Under the pieces are notes generated by a model that saw only the letters and a program-made list of their open reading frames with translations, was not told where the DNA came from and made no database searches. This document shows positions 1-8,525 of a stretch of 64,000 nucleotides of DNA, in pieces (the stretch's first letter is position 1; each line of letters starts with the position of its first letter). Source of the DNA: CAVTJL01 sp963735065 (GTDB lineage: Bacteria; Pseudomonadota; Alphaproteobacteria; Geminicoccales; Geminicoccaceae); assembly GCA_963735065.1 (NCBI GenBank), contig CAVTJL010000007.1, forward strand, positions 124,001-188,000. Reading direction: 5' to 3'. A program made the position numbers and the translations under genes.

Positions 1-1
1 C

Positions 2-196
2 GCGGCGCCGGCCAACGACGCCGTCGCCGCCGAGCTTGTCTCGGACCTCCTCGCCTTCGCCCGGAGCAACCCGGACGTGGCCGACTGGGTCCTGCGCTAC
101 GCCGAGAGCCGCCAAGCCGCGCTGGGAGAGAGCGGGGCCGAGGCGGTGGAGGAGCAAAAGAGGAGAGTGAAAGAAGAGAAGATCAGCAAAGGATAG
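2..196 (+). CDS. C-terminal end of an unknown protein (5' end outside window)
   Basis: An open frame runs in from the left edge and stops with TAG at 194-196, leaving 64 residues. The fragment is helical in character, with Ala- and Glu-rich stretches, a segment reading SNPDVADWVLRYAES, and a charged lysine/glutamate tail. I do not recognise a family. The start and most of the protein lie outside the window, so no function is proposed. It is followed directly by a repeat-rich intergenic region, which fits the end of a transcription unit. Confidence 0.5.
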   Translation, partial: AAPANDAVAAELVSDLLAFARSNPDVADWVLRYAESRQAALGESGAEAVEEQKRRVKEEKISKG

Positions 197-885
197 CGAA
201 AGAAGGGCAAGCCGACGCATCCCCACGGGTCATCCCCCGCCTTGAGCGGGGGATCAACTGGTGGGCGTGACGCGACAATAGCGTGGCCAGCCTCCGAGCA
301 GTTGGCCCCCCGATCAAGCCGTGGGGCGACGAGAGGATGTGGGCGCGCCGCATTCTTGTCACCCGACGGCGTGACCGGCGGTCAGGTGGCGGAGCAAGCG
401 ACTCTGTCCCGTCGCGCCCGTCACCTGATCCCCCGGTCGGCGCCGGGTGACGGAAGAAGCGCGTCCTCGCGTCGCCTCGTCTCTCTTTTGTCACCCTTGT
501 GCGCCGACACAAGGGTCCATGCCACATCCTGGCCCGCCGTCGCGAGCGCGGGCATGGATCCTCGGGTCAAGCGCCCGAGGATGACGGGAGAAGGGCGTCC
601 GTAGGCGTGACGCCCGCGCCTGCTCTGTCACCCTCGTGCCCCGACGCGAGGGCCCATGCCCCGTCCTGGCCCGCCATCGCCGGTGTGAGCGTGAACCCCG
701 GCCCTTGCCCTGAGCGGAGCTGCCGGCACCCGCGCATATCCCTCGATCCACACCCACAGAATCAGCAGCCCCGGGCCGCGCCCCGGCCGGGTTGCGGGCG
801 CCACGTGTGCGGTCCAGGATCGGCCGCCGGTCGAGCGGACCCGATCGCGCACGCCGACAAAGCCGTTCCAGCCCTTGGAGGGATC
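197..885. repeat. Intergenic cluster of palindromic (REP-like) repeats
   Basis: This 689-base stretch has no convincing gene but holds several short palindromes. 232-240 pairs with 246-254 (9 bp), 493-501 with 508-516 (9 bp), 558-566 with 574-582 (9 bp) and 631-636 with 647-652 (6 bp). Two segments, about 489-546 and 626-684, are diverged direct copies of one element that contains the shared core CATCCTGGCCCGCC or CGTCCTGGCCCGCC. This is the usual look of repetitive extragenic palindromes in alphaproteobacterial genomes. Open frames here follow the repeats and are not believed to be coding. Confidence 0.7.
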
Positions 886-1758
886 ATGAAGCTCCGGGAG
901 CGCGTGCCCTACAGCGCCATCGTCGACCGCGAGCCCTGGCGGCTGCCGGGCGGCAAGCGGGTGGCCGTGTGGCCGCTCGTGACGGTGGAGGTGTGGGACC
1001 CGGACGGGCCCCTGCCGCGCACGCTCCTGCCGCCGCCGCAGGGCGTCACCTTCGTCCCGGACGTGCCCAACTGGAGCTGGGCCGAGTACGGGGCCCGGGT
1101 CGGCTTCTGGCGCATGAAGGAGGCCCTGGACCGGCGCGGCATCAAGGCCGTGCTCTGCATCAACGGGGCCGTGATCGGGCACTATCCCAGGATCTGCGAG
1201 GCGGCGCTCGAGCAGGGCTGGGAGCTGATGGGCCACAACATCGTGCAAAAGCCCATGCACGCCATGGAGGACGAGGAGGCGGCCATCAACGAGACGGTCG
1301 AGCTCATCGAGCGCTTCTCGGGCAGCAGGCCGCGCGGCTGGATGGGGCCCGGCCTCACCGAGACCCACCGCACGCCGGAGCTCCTGGTCAAGGCGGGGGT
1401 GGAGTACACGACGGACTGGGTGCTGGACGACCAGCCCACCGTCATCGAGACGGAGGAAGGGCCGCTCTACAGCGTGCCCTACTCGGTCGAGGTCAACGAT
1501 GTCGTGCTGATGGCGGTGGAGCGGCGGCCCTCCGAGGAGCTCTGCGAGCGGGCCATCGTCACCTGCGACCGCTACATCGCCGAAGGCGCCGACCAGGCCC
1601 GGGTCCTGTCACTCGCCTGCCACCCCTATCTGCACGGCGTGCCGCACCGCATCGGCCATTACGAGCGCTGCCTCGACGCGCTGGCCGGGCGGGAGCAGGT
1701 GGTCTTCACCACCGGAGGCCAGATCCTGGACTGGTACAAGGCCGGCCGCGGGAGCTGA
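886..1758 (+). CDS. Polysaccharide deacetylase family protein (PuuE-like)
   Basis: A 290-residue protein of the NodB/polysaccharide deacetylase fold, closest in character to PuuE-type members, which act on small amide-containing compounds rather than on sugar polymers. Visible signatures are the aromatic opening NWSWAEYGARVGFWR, the segment ELMGHNIVQKP, the segment RPRGWMGPGLTETHRTPELL, and the late histidine motif ACHPYLHGVPHRI. The frame is open further upstream, but ATG 886 follows a clear GGAGGG ribosome site and matches family length. There is no signal peptide, so it is probably cytoplasmic. It stands alone between the repeat cluster and a convergent antiporter gene. The substrate cannot be named from sequence. 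Confidence 0.75.
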   Translation: MKLRERVPYSAIVDREPWRLPGGKRVAVWPLVTVEVWDPDGPLPRTLLPPPQGVTFVPDVPNWSWAEYGARVGFWRMKEALDRRGIKAVLCINGAVIGHYPRICEAALEQGWELMGHNIVQKPMHAMEDEEAAINETVELIERFSGSRPRGWMGPGLTETHRTPELLVKAGVEYTTDWVLDDQPTVIETEEGPLYSVPYSVEVNDVVLMAVERRPSEELCERAIVTCDRYIAEGADQARVLSLACHPYLHGVPHRIGHYERCLDALAGREQVVFTTGGQILDWYKAGRGS

Positions 1759-1773
1759 TGGGGCGGGGGCCCC

Positions 1774-3051
1774 TCACCCGTCGGCCGGTGCCGGCCCGGT
1801 CTCCTCCGCCGTCCTGAAGCGGCGTGCCACGCGCTCCAGCGTCAGGCCCTGGACGACAATCGTGAAGATGACGATGCCGTAGCAGATGACGAGGATGTCG
1901 TCCCGGTAGGGGCCCTGCGGCAGGCTGAGGGCCAGCGCCACCGAGATGCCGCCCCTGAGGCCGCCCCAGGTGAGGACGGCGATGGCCAGCGCCTTGCGGC
2001 GGCGATGGAGGTCGAGCATGAGCACCGGCAAGGAGACGCTGGCCAGCCGCACGAGGAGGCTCACGACGATGGCGGCGAGAGCCGCCACGACCTTCAGCGG
2101 ATCGAGCTCGAGGACCACGACCTCGAAGCCGATGACGAGAAAGAGGATGGCGTTCAGGATCTCGTCGATCAGCCGCCAGAAGGTCTCGAGGCTCTCGCGC
2201 GTGAGGTCGCTCATGGCGTGGCGCGTGGCGTGGTTGCCGATGAGGAGCCCGGCCACGACGACGGCGATGGGCCCGGAGGTGCCGAGCCGCTGGGCCAGGC
2301 TGTAGGTGATCGTGACGAGGGCCAGGGAGACGATGAGCTCGAGATTGTGCTCGTCGATGCGCCGCATCGCGAGATAGGCGACATAGCCCGTGGCGAGGCC
2401 CAGCACGCCGCCGCCCACGGCCTCGAGGAGGAAAAGGCCGGCGATGGGGGCGAGGCCGAGGGAGGCGTGGCCACCGGTCGCGAGGCCCAGGAGGATGGTG
2501 AAGATGACGACCGCCACGCCGTCGTTGAAGAGGCTCTCGCCCGCCACCGTGGCCTGGAGGGTGCCGGGCAGCCCCACCCGCTTGAGGACGCCCAGCACGG
2601 CCACGGGATCGGTCGCCGCCACCGCGGCGCCCATCACCAGCGCCCAGATGAGCGGCATGGGCTGGCCCAGCTGCTGCAGCACGAGCCACATGCCGGTCCC
2701 CATGAGCGCCGTCGACAGCACCACGCCCACCGTGGCGAGCACGAGGACCGTGAGCTTGCGCTGCCACAGCTCCGCGATCGGGACGTGCAGCGCGCCGGCG
2801 AAGAGCAGAAAGCTCAGCATGCCGTGGAGCAGCGTCGACGGCAGGTCGGCCGAGGCCAGGACCGTCTTCACGTCCCCTTGCAGGTCGAGGAACGGGAACA
2901 GCCGGTCGAGGCCCACGAGGCAGAGCGAGGCCGCGAGCGCGATCACCAGGAGCCCGACGGTCGTCGGCAGCCTCAGGTAGCGATAGTTGAGAAAGCCGAA
3001 GACCGCCGCCAGGCCCAGCAGCAGCGCCAAAAGCTCGAAGGGCGAGAGCAC
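1774..3051 (-). CDS. Na+/H+ antiporter, CPA1/NhaP type
   Basis: A 425-residue inner-membrane protein with about twelve hydrophobic segments, expected to exchange sodium or potassium for protons. The family markers are ATDPVA near residue 160, the following ESLFNDGVAVVIF segment, and the late TWGGLRGGISVALALSL segment, all typical of CPA1 exchangers. It starts with GTG at 3051, only 19 bases after the stop of the dehydrogenase upstream on the same strand, so the two are probably co-transcribed. It has no long C-terminal regulatory domain. The transported ion cannot be decided from sequence. Confidence 0.88.
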   Translation of the reverse strand: MLSPFELLALLLGLAAVFGFLNYRYLRLPTTVGLLVIALAASLCLVGLDRLFPFLDLQGDVKTVLASADLPSTLLHGMLSFLLFAGALHVPIAELWQRKLTVLVLATVGVVLSTALMGTGMWLVLQQLGQPMPLIWALVMGAAVAATDPVAVLGVLKRVGLPGTLQATVAGESLFNDGVAVVIFTILLGLATGGHASLGLAPIAGLFLLEAVGGGVLGLATGYVAYLAMRRIDEHNLELIVSLALVTITYSLAQRLGTSGPIAVVVAGLLIGNHATRHAMSDLTRESLETFWRLIDEILNAILFLVIGFEVVVLELDPLKVVAALAAIVVSLLVRLASVSLPVLMLDLHRRRKALAIAVLTWGGLRGGISVALALSLPQGPYRDDILVICYGIVIFTIVVQGLTLERVARRFRTAEETGPAPADG

Positions 3052-3070
3052 CGCTCGCGAGGTCCCTGCG

Positions 3071-4129
3071 TCAGATCCCGGCCGCTATGGCCTTGCCCAG
3101 CTCCTCGGTCGTGGCCTTGCCGCCCATGTCGGGGGTGCGGCAGCTGCCGTCGGCCAGGACGCGCTCGATCGAGGCGACGATGGCCGCCGCCGCCTCGGGG
3201 TGGCCCAGATGATCGAGCATCATGGCGCCGGACCAGATCTGCCCGATGGGATTGGCGATGCCCTGGCCCGCGATGTCGGGGGCCGAGCCGTGCACCGGCT
3301 CGAACATCGAGGGATGGGCGCGCTCGGGGTTGATGTTGGCCGAGGGGGCGATGCCGATCGTGCCGGTCACGGCGGGGCCGAGGTCGGAGAGGATGTCGCC
3401 GAAGAGGTTCGAGCCCACGACCACGTCGAAGCGGTCGGGGAAGCGGACGAAGTGGGCGGTCAGGATGTCGATATGGTACTGGGCCGTCTCGATCTCGGGA
3501 TAGACGGCCTTGATCGCCTTGAAGCGCTCATCCCAGAAGGGCATGGTGTGGATGATGCCGTTCGACTTGGTGGCCGAGGTCAGGTGCTTGCGCTGCCGCG
3601 TGCGGGCGAGCTCGAAGGCATAGCGCAGGATGCGGTCGACGCCGTGGCGGGTGAAGATCGACTCCTGGATCGCCATCTCCTGGCCGGTGCCGCTGTAGAT
3701 GCGGCCGCCCATCTCGGAATACTCGCCCTCGCAGTTCTCGCGCACGATCAGGAAGTCGATGTCGCCGGGCTTGCGGCCCACGAGCGGGCACGGCACGCCC
3801 TCGAAGAGGCGCACCGGCCTGAGATTGACGTACTGATCGAAGCGCCGGCGGATCGGGATGAGAAGGCCCCACAGCGAGACATGGTCGGGCACGCTGGGCC
3901 AGCCCACGGCGCCCAGGAAGATCGCATCGTGCTCGGCGATCTGCTCGAGGCCGTCCTCGGGCATCATGCGGCCGTGCCGCTCCCAGTGAGCGCAGCTCCA
4001 GTCGAGCTCGTCCCATTCGAAGGTGATACCGAAGCGGCCGGCCACCTTCTCGAGCGCGCGAAGCCCCTCGGGAACCACCTCCTTGCCGATGCCGTCACCG
4101 GGAATGACCGCGATCTTGTAGCTCGTCAT
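3071..4129 (-). CDS. Tartrate dehydrogenase / decarboxylase, D-malate dehydrogenase type
   Basis: A 352-residue NAD-dependent beta-decarboxylating dehydrogenase of the isocitrate/isopropylmalate dehydrogenase superfamily. It has IPGDGIGKEV at the N-terminus, LRPVRLFEG for substrate binding, VRENCEGEYSEMGGR, the catalytic lysine segment TSATKSNGI, the metal-binding stretch GSNLFGDILSDLGP, and EPVHGSAPDIAGQGIANP near the end. The asparagine after VRE and the GEYSEMG segment point to the tartrate/D-malate branch rather than LeuB. ATG 4129 is preceded by AAGG. The frame stays open far upstream, but that extension is antisense to the ABC genes. It is divergent from the uptake operon at 4445 and leads into the antiporter gene. 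Confidence 0.85.
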   Translation of the reverse strand: MTSYKIAVIPGDGIGKEVVPEGLRALEKVAGRFGITFEWDELDWSCAHWERHGRMMPEDGLEQIAEHDAIFLGAVGWPSVPDHVSLWGLLIPIRRRFDQYVNLRPVRLFEGVPCPLVGRKPGDIDFLIVRENCEGEYSEMGGRIYSGTGQEMAIQESIFTRHGVDRILRYAFELARTRQRKHLTSATKSNGIIHTMPFWDERFKAIKAVYPEIETAQYHIDILTAHFVRFPDRFDVVVGSNLFGDILSDLGPAVTGTIGIAPSANINPERAHPSMFEPVHGSAPDIAGQGIANPIGQIWSGAMMLDHLGHPEAAAAIVASIERVLADGSCRTPDMGGKATTEELGKAIAAGI

Positions 4130-4343
4130 CGTCTCAACCTTGCGCTCGCGGCCGGGAGGCCGACCGACTGTCCAGGACGCCACGCGGCGTCGCCGTGGCT
4201 TGATCGGGTGGGGGGCCGAAGAATGCAAGCGCCGTGCGATGCGGGCACCCGATCGAGGCGTGTCCGGAGCGCCGACATCCCTTTCGTCGCCAGCTGACCT
4301 CTCAGCGGGTCGCTGGCATGTGATCATGCGGGGGACAATGCGG

Positions 4344-4373
4344 TTGACAAGCCCCATGCCGGGCCGCGTTAAT
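4344..4373 (+). promoter_or_regulatory. Candidate sigma-70 promoter for the 4445-11135 operon
   Basis: A perfect TTGACA at 4344-4349 is followed after 18 bases by GTTAAT at 4368-4373. It lies about 70 bases before the start of the binding-protein gene, in the 315-base gap between two divergent genes. The rest of the gap (4130-4343) shows no gene. No regulator gene sits beside it. Confidence 0.45.
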
Positions 4374-4444
4374 CCGTCGCGCTTGCCGGCAGGACGTGGC
4401 CCATGCCGCGTCCAGCGATGGCCCAAGAAACAAGGGAGGCATCC

Positions 4445-5707
4445 ATGGGTGGACCCAAAGTCAGCCGCAGGCGTGCCATGCAGCACGTCACGGCAGCGGC
4501 ATTCGCCGGCTCGGCGCTCGGCATGGGAGCCAGACGGGCCCGTGCGGCCGGTCCGGTGCAGATGATCAGCCATCGCTATCCGGCGCTCGAGTACTACGCC
4601 GAGAAGATGCGGACCGCCGTGCCGGGTGTGGAGGTCAACACCCAGCTCATGCCGTTCGACAAGGCCAACGAGCTTGCCACCATCGCCCTGTCCTCGCAGG
4701 CAGACACCTTCGACATCGTCTATGCGAGCGACAGCACGGTCCTGAAGTATGCGAAGAACGGCTGGCTTCGCCCGCTCGACGATCTCTGGGAGAAGTACAA
4801 GGATAAATATAATTTCGGGGATTATCAGGATTCGGTGCTGAACTCCTATCGCTATGACGGTAAGCTCTATGTCCTGCCGCATACCGTCAACGTGATGCTG
4901 TTCTTCTACCGGAAAGACCTGCTCGACGCGGCGGGCAAGCAGCCGCCCAAGACGATCGACGAGTATCTGGCGCTGGCCAAGGAGATGAACAGCCCGCGCC
5001 GGGCCGGCACGATCAGCTGCCAGAAGCCGGTCGACGCCAGCATCAACGAGACGAGCTGGTTCATCAACGCCCTGGGCGATGGCTGGTTCGACAAGGACTG
5101 GAATCCCGTCTTCAACGACGAGAAGGGTGTGGCCGCGATCGAGAAGCTGAAGGAGATGACGAGCTACGCCCAGCGTGGCTTCACCTCCGCCGCCAACGAC
5201 GAGTGCACGCTGGCGCTTCAGCAGGATCTGGCCGCGATGGGCCTGCAGTGGGCGACGCGGGCCGGCTCCATGGACGACCCGAAAAAGTCCCGTGTGGTCG
5301 GCAAGATCGATTGGGAGGCCGCACCCAGCGGTCACGCACGCCTGTCGGGCGACGGCTATGCCATCTCGGCCTTCAGCAAGCAGGACCCGGAGCTGCTGTT
5401 CCAGATCATCGCCACCTCCTCCGACGAGGAGAACATGCGGGGTGCTGCAGCGCTGATGGTGCCGCCGCGCACGTCGATCCTGCACGATCCGGAGCTGGCG
5501 AAGAAGTATCGCTACTACCCGGCCATCCTGGACTCCCTCAACACGGCCGTGCCGTTCCCGCCCTTGCCCGAGTTCTACGAAGTGGGCGAGTTCATCTCGC
5601 GGCGCGTCATCCAGGCGCTGACCGGGGAGATGGAGGTGAAGCCGGCGCTCGACGCGGCGGCGAAGGAGACGACCGACCTGCTCAAGAGCCGAGGCTACAA
5701 GCTCTGA
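4445..5707 (+). CDS. ABC transporter periplasmic solute-binding protein (family 1, sugar type)
   Basis: A 420-residue periplasmic binding protein of the MalE-like class (extracellular solute-binding family 1). The N-terminus has SRRRAMQHVTAAAF followed by an Ala-rich stretch ending in ARA, a twin-arginine-type signal. The body shows family features such as SQADTFDIVYASDS and GKLYVLPHTVNVMLFFYRKDLL, where the second contains the hinge/ligand region. The start is placed at ATG 4445 because it follows AAGGGAGG at a good distance; an earlier in-frame ATG at 4403 lacks such a site. It heads the operon with two permeases. The ligand is unknown; sugars, polyols and related compounds all fit. Confidence 0.88.
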   Translation: MGGPKVSRRRAMQHVTAAAFAGSALGMGARRARAAGPVQMISHRYPALEYYAEKMRTAVPGVEVNTQLMPFDKANELATIALSSQADTFDIVYASDSTVLKYAKNGWLRPLDDLWEKYKDKYNFGDYQDSVLNSYRYDGKLYVLPHTVNVMLFFYRKDLLDAAGKQPPKTIDEYLALAKEMNSPRRAGTISCQKPVDASINETSWFINALGDGWFDKDWNPVFNDEKGVAAIEKLKEMTSYAQRGFTSAANDECTLALQQDLAAMGLQWATRAGSMDDPKKSRVVGKIDWEAAPSGHARLSGDGYAISAFSKQDPELLFQIIATSSDEENMRGAAALMVPPRTSILHDPELAKKYRYYPAILDSLNTAVPFPPLPEFYEVGEFISRRVIQALTGEMEVKPALDAAAKETTDLLKSRGYKL

Positions 5708-5752
5708 GCCACTGGCCAGCCCCGTCGCCTCCTGATCAAGCGGAAGTCCTGA

Positions 5753-6622
5753 ATGCATGCCCAGCGGGGCCTGTGGCTCTTTCTTGTGCCGAGCGCCGTG
5801 GTCCTGGCGCTCGTGCTCTTCTACCCGCTGGCCTATGCGGTCTATCTGAGCTTCTTCAACTATTACCTGGGCAGCAAGGAGACGAGCTTCATCGGGCTCG
5901 GCAACTATTCGTCCCTGCTCATGGACCAGCGCTTCTGGAGCTCGCTCGGCAAGACGGTCTTCATCGTCGGCTCGGCCGTGACGATCGAGTTCGTCGTGGG
6001 GCTCGCCATCGCCTTCGGCCTCTACAAGCTCACCTTCGGCGTGCGCGGCCTGAACCTTCTGCTGTTCCTGCCGCACATCGTGACGCCGGTCGTGGCGGCC
6101 CTCTTCCTGCGCTGGATCTTCATGGGCCGCTGGGGGCTCCTGGACGGCATCTTCATCGCCTTGAACCTCTACCCGCCGGACTGGCTGGGCTCGCCCGGCT
6201 GGGCCAGGTTCGTCGTGATCATCGGCGATGCCTGGCAGTTCACGCCCTTCATGATCCTCGTGCTCTATGCCGGGCTCAACACGGTCGACCACAGCCAGAT
6301 CGAATCGGCCACCATGGACGGGGCGGGGAACTGGACGCTTCTCACCCGCATCATGCTGCCGGCGATCCGTCCGCTGATCGTCTTCGTGCTCTCGATCCGG
6401 ATCATGGACTCGTTCCGCTTCTTCGACAGCATCTACGTGCTGACGGCGGGCGGGCCGGGCACCGCCACCGAGACCATCACGATGTACACCTACGCCCTGG
6501 CCTTCCGCCTTTTGGAGGTGGGCAAGGCCTCGGCTCTGGGCGTGCTGACCCTGCTCTTCACGGCAGCGCTGATCGGCGTGATGATCGCCCTGGTCTACCG
6601 GCGTGAGCGGGGTGCCTTTTGA
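5753..6622 (+). CDS. ABC transporter permease, MalF-like
   Basis: A 289-residue inner-membrane permease with about six transmembrane segments. The cytoplasmic EAA loop that contacts the ATPase is visible as IESATMDGAGNWTLLTRIMLP, ending about 70 residues before the C-terminus. It belongs to the sugar-type (MalF/UgpA) permeases and pairs with the next gene. Its stop codon TGA (6620-6622) overlaps the ATG of the second permease by one base, so the two should be translated together. No ATP-binding subunit gene follows. Confidence 0.9.
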   Translation: MHAQRGLWLFLVPSAVVLALVLFYPLAYAVYLSFFNYYLGSKETSFIGLGNYSSLLMDQRFWSSLGKTVFIVGSAVTIEFVVGLAIAFGLYKLTFGVRGLNLLLFLPHIVTPVVAALFLRWIFMGRWGLLDGIFIALNLYPPDWLGSPGWARFVVIIGDAWQFTPFMILVLYAGLNTVDHSQIESATMDGAGNWTLLTRIMLPAIRPLIVFVLSIRIMDSFRFFDSIYVLTAGGPGTATETITMYTYALAFRLLEVGKASALGVLTLLFTAALIGVMIALVYRRERGAF

Positions 6623-7446
6623 TGCGCACCAAGATGCGAACCCAGCTTCTGCTGTTCATCGCCCTTTGCGCCTTCACGGCGGTGAACCTGACGCCGGTGA
6701 TCTGGGCCTTCCTCACCTCGATCAAGCTTCCGGTCGACGCCTTCGCCACGCCACCGGTTCTCCTCTTCAAGCCCACCTTCGAGTTCCACTACGAGGTCTG
6801 GGTCGAGAAGGAGTTCTGGCGGTTCCTCATCAACAGCGTGATCATCGCCGTCTGCACGGTCGGCATCTCGGTGCCGATCGGCACGATGGCGGCCTATGGG
6901 CTTTCCCGGATGCGCGGCGGCAAGGCGCGCGGCCTTCTGTTCGGCCTGCTCGCCATTCGCATGTTCCCGCACATTCTCTTGGCCATTCCCTTCTTCGTGC
7001 TGGCCACCTTCACGCACCTGATCGACACCTATCCCGTGATGGTGCTGGCGCTGGTGGCGATCAACCAGCCCTTCACGATCTGGCTGATGCGGAGCTTCTT
7101 CGTCGATGTGCCGATCGAGCTGGACGAGGCGGCCTGCATCGACGGCTGCAATCTTTGGCAGACCTTCACCCGCGTCGCCCTGCCCGTGGTGCGCCCGGGC
7201 TTGTGGGTGACCTCCCTCTTCAGCCTGCTCCTGGCCTACAACGAGTTTCTGTTCGCGCTCGTGCTGACGGGGCCGCACACCAAGACGCTGCCGGTCGCCA
7301 TCGCCGAGTATGGGGGCGAGGACATCAACTACTGGTCGCTCTCCGCGGCCGCCGCCATCGGCATCATGCTGCCGATCGTGCTGTTCATGATGGCGCTGCA
7401 GCGCCATCTGGTCCGGGGCCTCGCCATGGGCGCCATCAAGGGATGA
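6622..7446 (+). CDS. ABC transporter permease, MalG-like
   Basis: A 274-residue inner-membrane permease, the partner of the preceding MalF-like protein. It has about six membrane spans and an EAA loop reading ELDEAACIDGCNLWQTFTRV, which binds the ATPase. The ATG at 6622 shares its A with the upstream stop codon; a TTG one codon earlier is possible but less likely. Its own stop overlaps the ATG of the next gene in ATGA (7443-7446). The importer is incomplete as encoded here, because no ATPase gene is present in the window; a shared ATPase from elsewhere is presumably used. Confidence 0.9.
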   Translation: MRTKMRTQLLLFIALCAFTAVNLTPVIWAFLTSIKLPVDAFATPPVLLFKPTFEFHYEVWVEKEFWRFLINSVIIAVCTVGISVPIGTMAAYGLSRMRGGKARGLLFGLLAIRMFPHILLAIPFFVLATFTHLIDTYPVMVLALVAINQPFTIWLMRSFFVDVPIELDEAACIDGCNLWQTFTRVALPVVRPGLWVTSLFSLLLAYNEFLFALVLTGPHTKTLPVAIAEYGGEDINYWSLSAAAAIGIMLPIVLFMMALQRHLVRGLAMGAIKG

Positions 7447-8525
7447 GCGCTGCCGGCAGGCTTCGCGTCGGCTTCTGCGGGCTCGGGCGGATCTTCCCGC
7501 TCCATCTCCTGGGCTATGAGGGCGATCCGCGCGTCGAGCTGGTGGCGGCCTGCGACCCCGACCCGGCGGCGCGCGAGGCGGCGGTAGCGCTCGCGCCTGG
7601 CCTGCGCCTGCACGCCGACCTCGATGGGCTGCTGGGCGAGGCGCTCGACCTCGTCGAGGTCCTGAGCCCCCATCCCCTCCACGCCGAGCAGACGATCCGG
7701 GCGCTCGAGGCCGGGGCCCATGTGAGCGTCCAGAAGCCGATGGCGCTCGATGATGGCGAGGCCGCCGCCATGGAGGCGGCAGCGCTGGCTGCCGGTCGTC
7801 AGCTTCGCGTGTTCGAGAGCTATCTCTTCCTCGATCCGCTCGTGCGGGCGAAGGCCCTGATCGAGGAAGGTGCCGTCGGCCGGCCGCTCCATCTCCGGCT
7901 GCGCACGCTCGCGGGCAATCCCGCTCACGCCTGGAAGGTCCCCGACGGGACCTGGCGGTGGCGCGCGCAGCTCTTCGAGCAGCGGGGCCTGGGCCGGCTC
8001 ACGTTCGACGACGGCCATCACCGGTTGGCGACGGCGCTCTGGCTGTTCGGCCCGGTGCAGGACGTGGCCGCCATGATCGACCGGACCCAGAGCCGCACCG
8101 GACCGGTGGATGCACCGGCCTCCATCATGTGGCGGCACCGCGATCCGCCCATCCACGTCATCTGGGACGTGATCTATGCGCCCGAGATGGCGATACGCAG
8201 CAACTACTATGCGCTCGACGAGCGCTTCGAGATCACCGGCGAGCGCGGGATCATCAAGATCAACCGTGCTGCCGGTCGCATGCTCGACGAGCCGATCATG
8301 ACGCTCTATCGCGACGGGAAGGAAGAGCCGATCACCGGCCTCGAGGAAGATTGGGCCAAGAGCTTCAGCGCCTGCACGCGCCATTTCGTGGATCGGATCC
8401 TCGAGGGTCGCCAGGCGAGCCTCGCAGCTCGCGACGCGCGTCAGGTGCTGGGCCTTTCCCGAGCGATCGCCGAGGCCGCCACGAGCGGCCGCCGTCAGAG
8501 CCTCGACAATGGGAGATCAGGGTGA
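7443..8525 (+). CDS. Gfo/Idh/MocA family NAD(P)-dependent oxidoreductase
   Basis: A 360-residue cytoplasmic dehydrogenase. The N-terminal Rossmann fold reads RVGFCGLGRIFPLHLLGY, and the family's EKP-type catalytic motif appears as VQKPMALDDGEAAAME, with Lys in the expected place. The C-terminal alpha/beta domain carries FDDGHHRLATALWLFG, which provides the usual substrate-side aspartate and histidine residues. Members oxidise or reduce sugars, inositols and related hydroxy compounds. It overlaps the permease gene by ATGA and the following amidohydrolase by GTGA. Its place in the operon suggests that it acts on the imported compound or a product of it. The exact substrate is unknown. Confidence 0.85.
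   Translation: MSAAGRLRVGFCGLGRIFPLHLLGYEGDPRVELVAACDPDPAAREAAVALAPGLRLHADLDGLLGEALDLVEVLSPHPLHAEQTIRALEAGAHVSVQKPMALDDGEAAAMEAAALAAGRQLRVFESYLFLDPLVRAKALIEEGAVGRPLHLRLRTLAGNPAHAWKVPDGTWRWRAQLFEQRGLGRLTFDDGHHRLATALWLFGPVQDVAAMIDRTQSRTGPVDAPASIMWRHRDPPIHVIWDVIYAPEMAIRSNYYALDERFEITGERGIIKINRAAGRMLDEPIMTLYRDGKEEPITGLEEDWAKSFSACTRHFVDRILEGRQASLAARDARQVLGLSRAIAEAATSGRRQSLDNGRSG

Noticed and set aside
4130..6292. Very long open frame on the minus strand upstream of the tartrate dehydrogenase, antisense to the ABC genes
   Set aside because: It mirrors the codons of well-supported plus-strand genes in a G+C-rich genome, and its protein has no family features.
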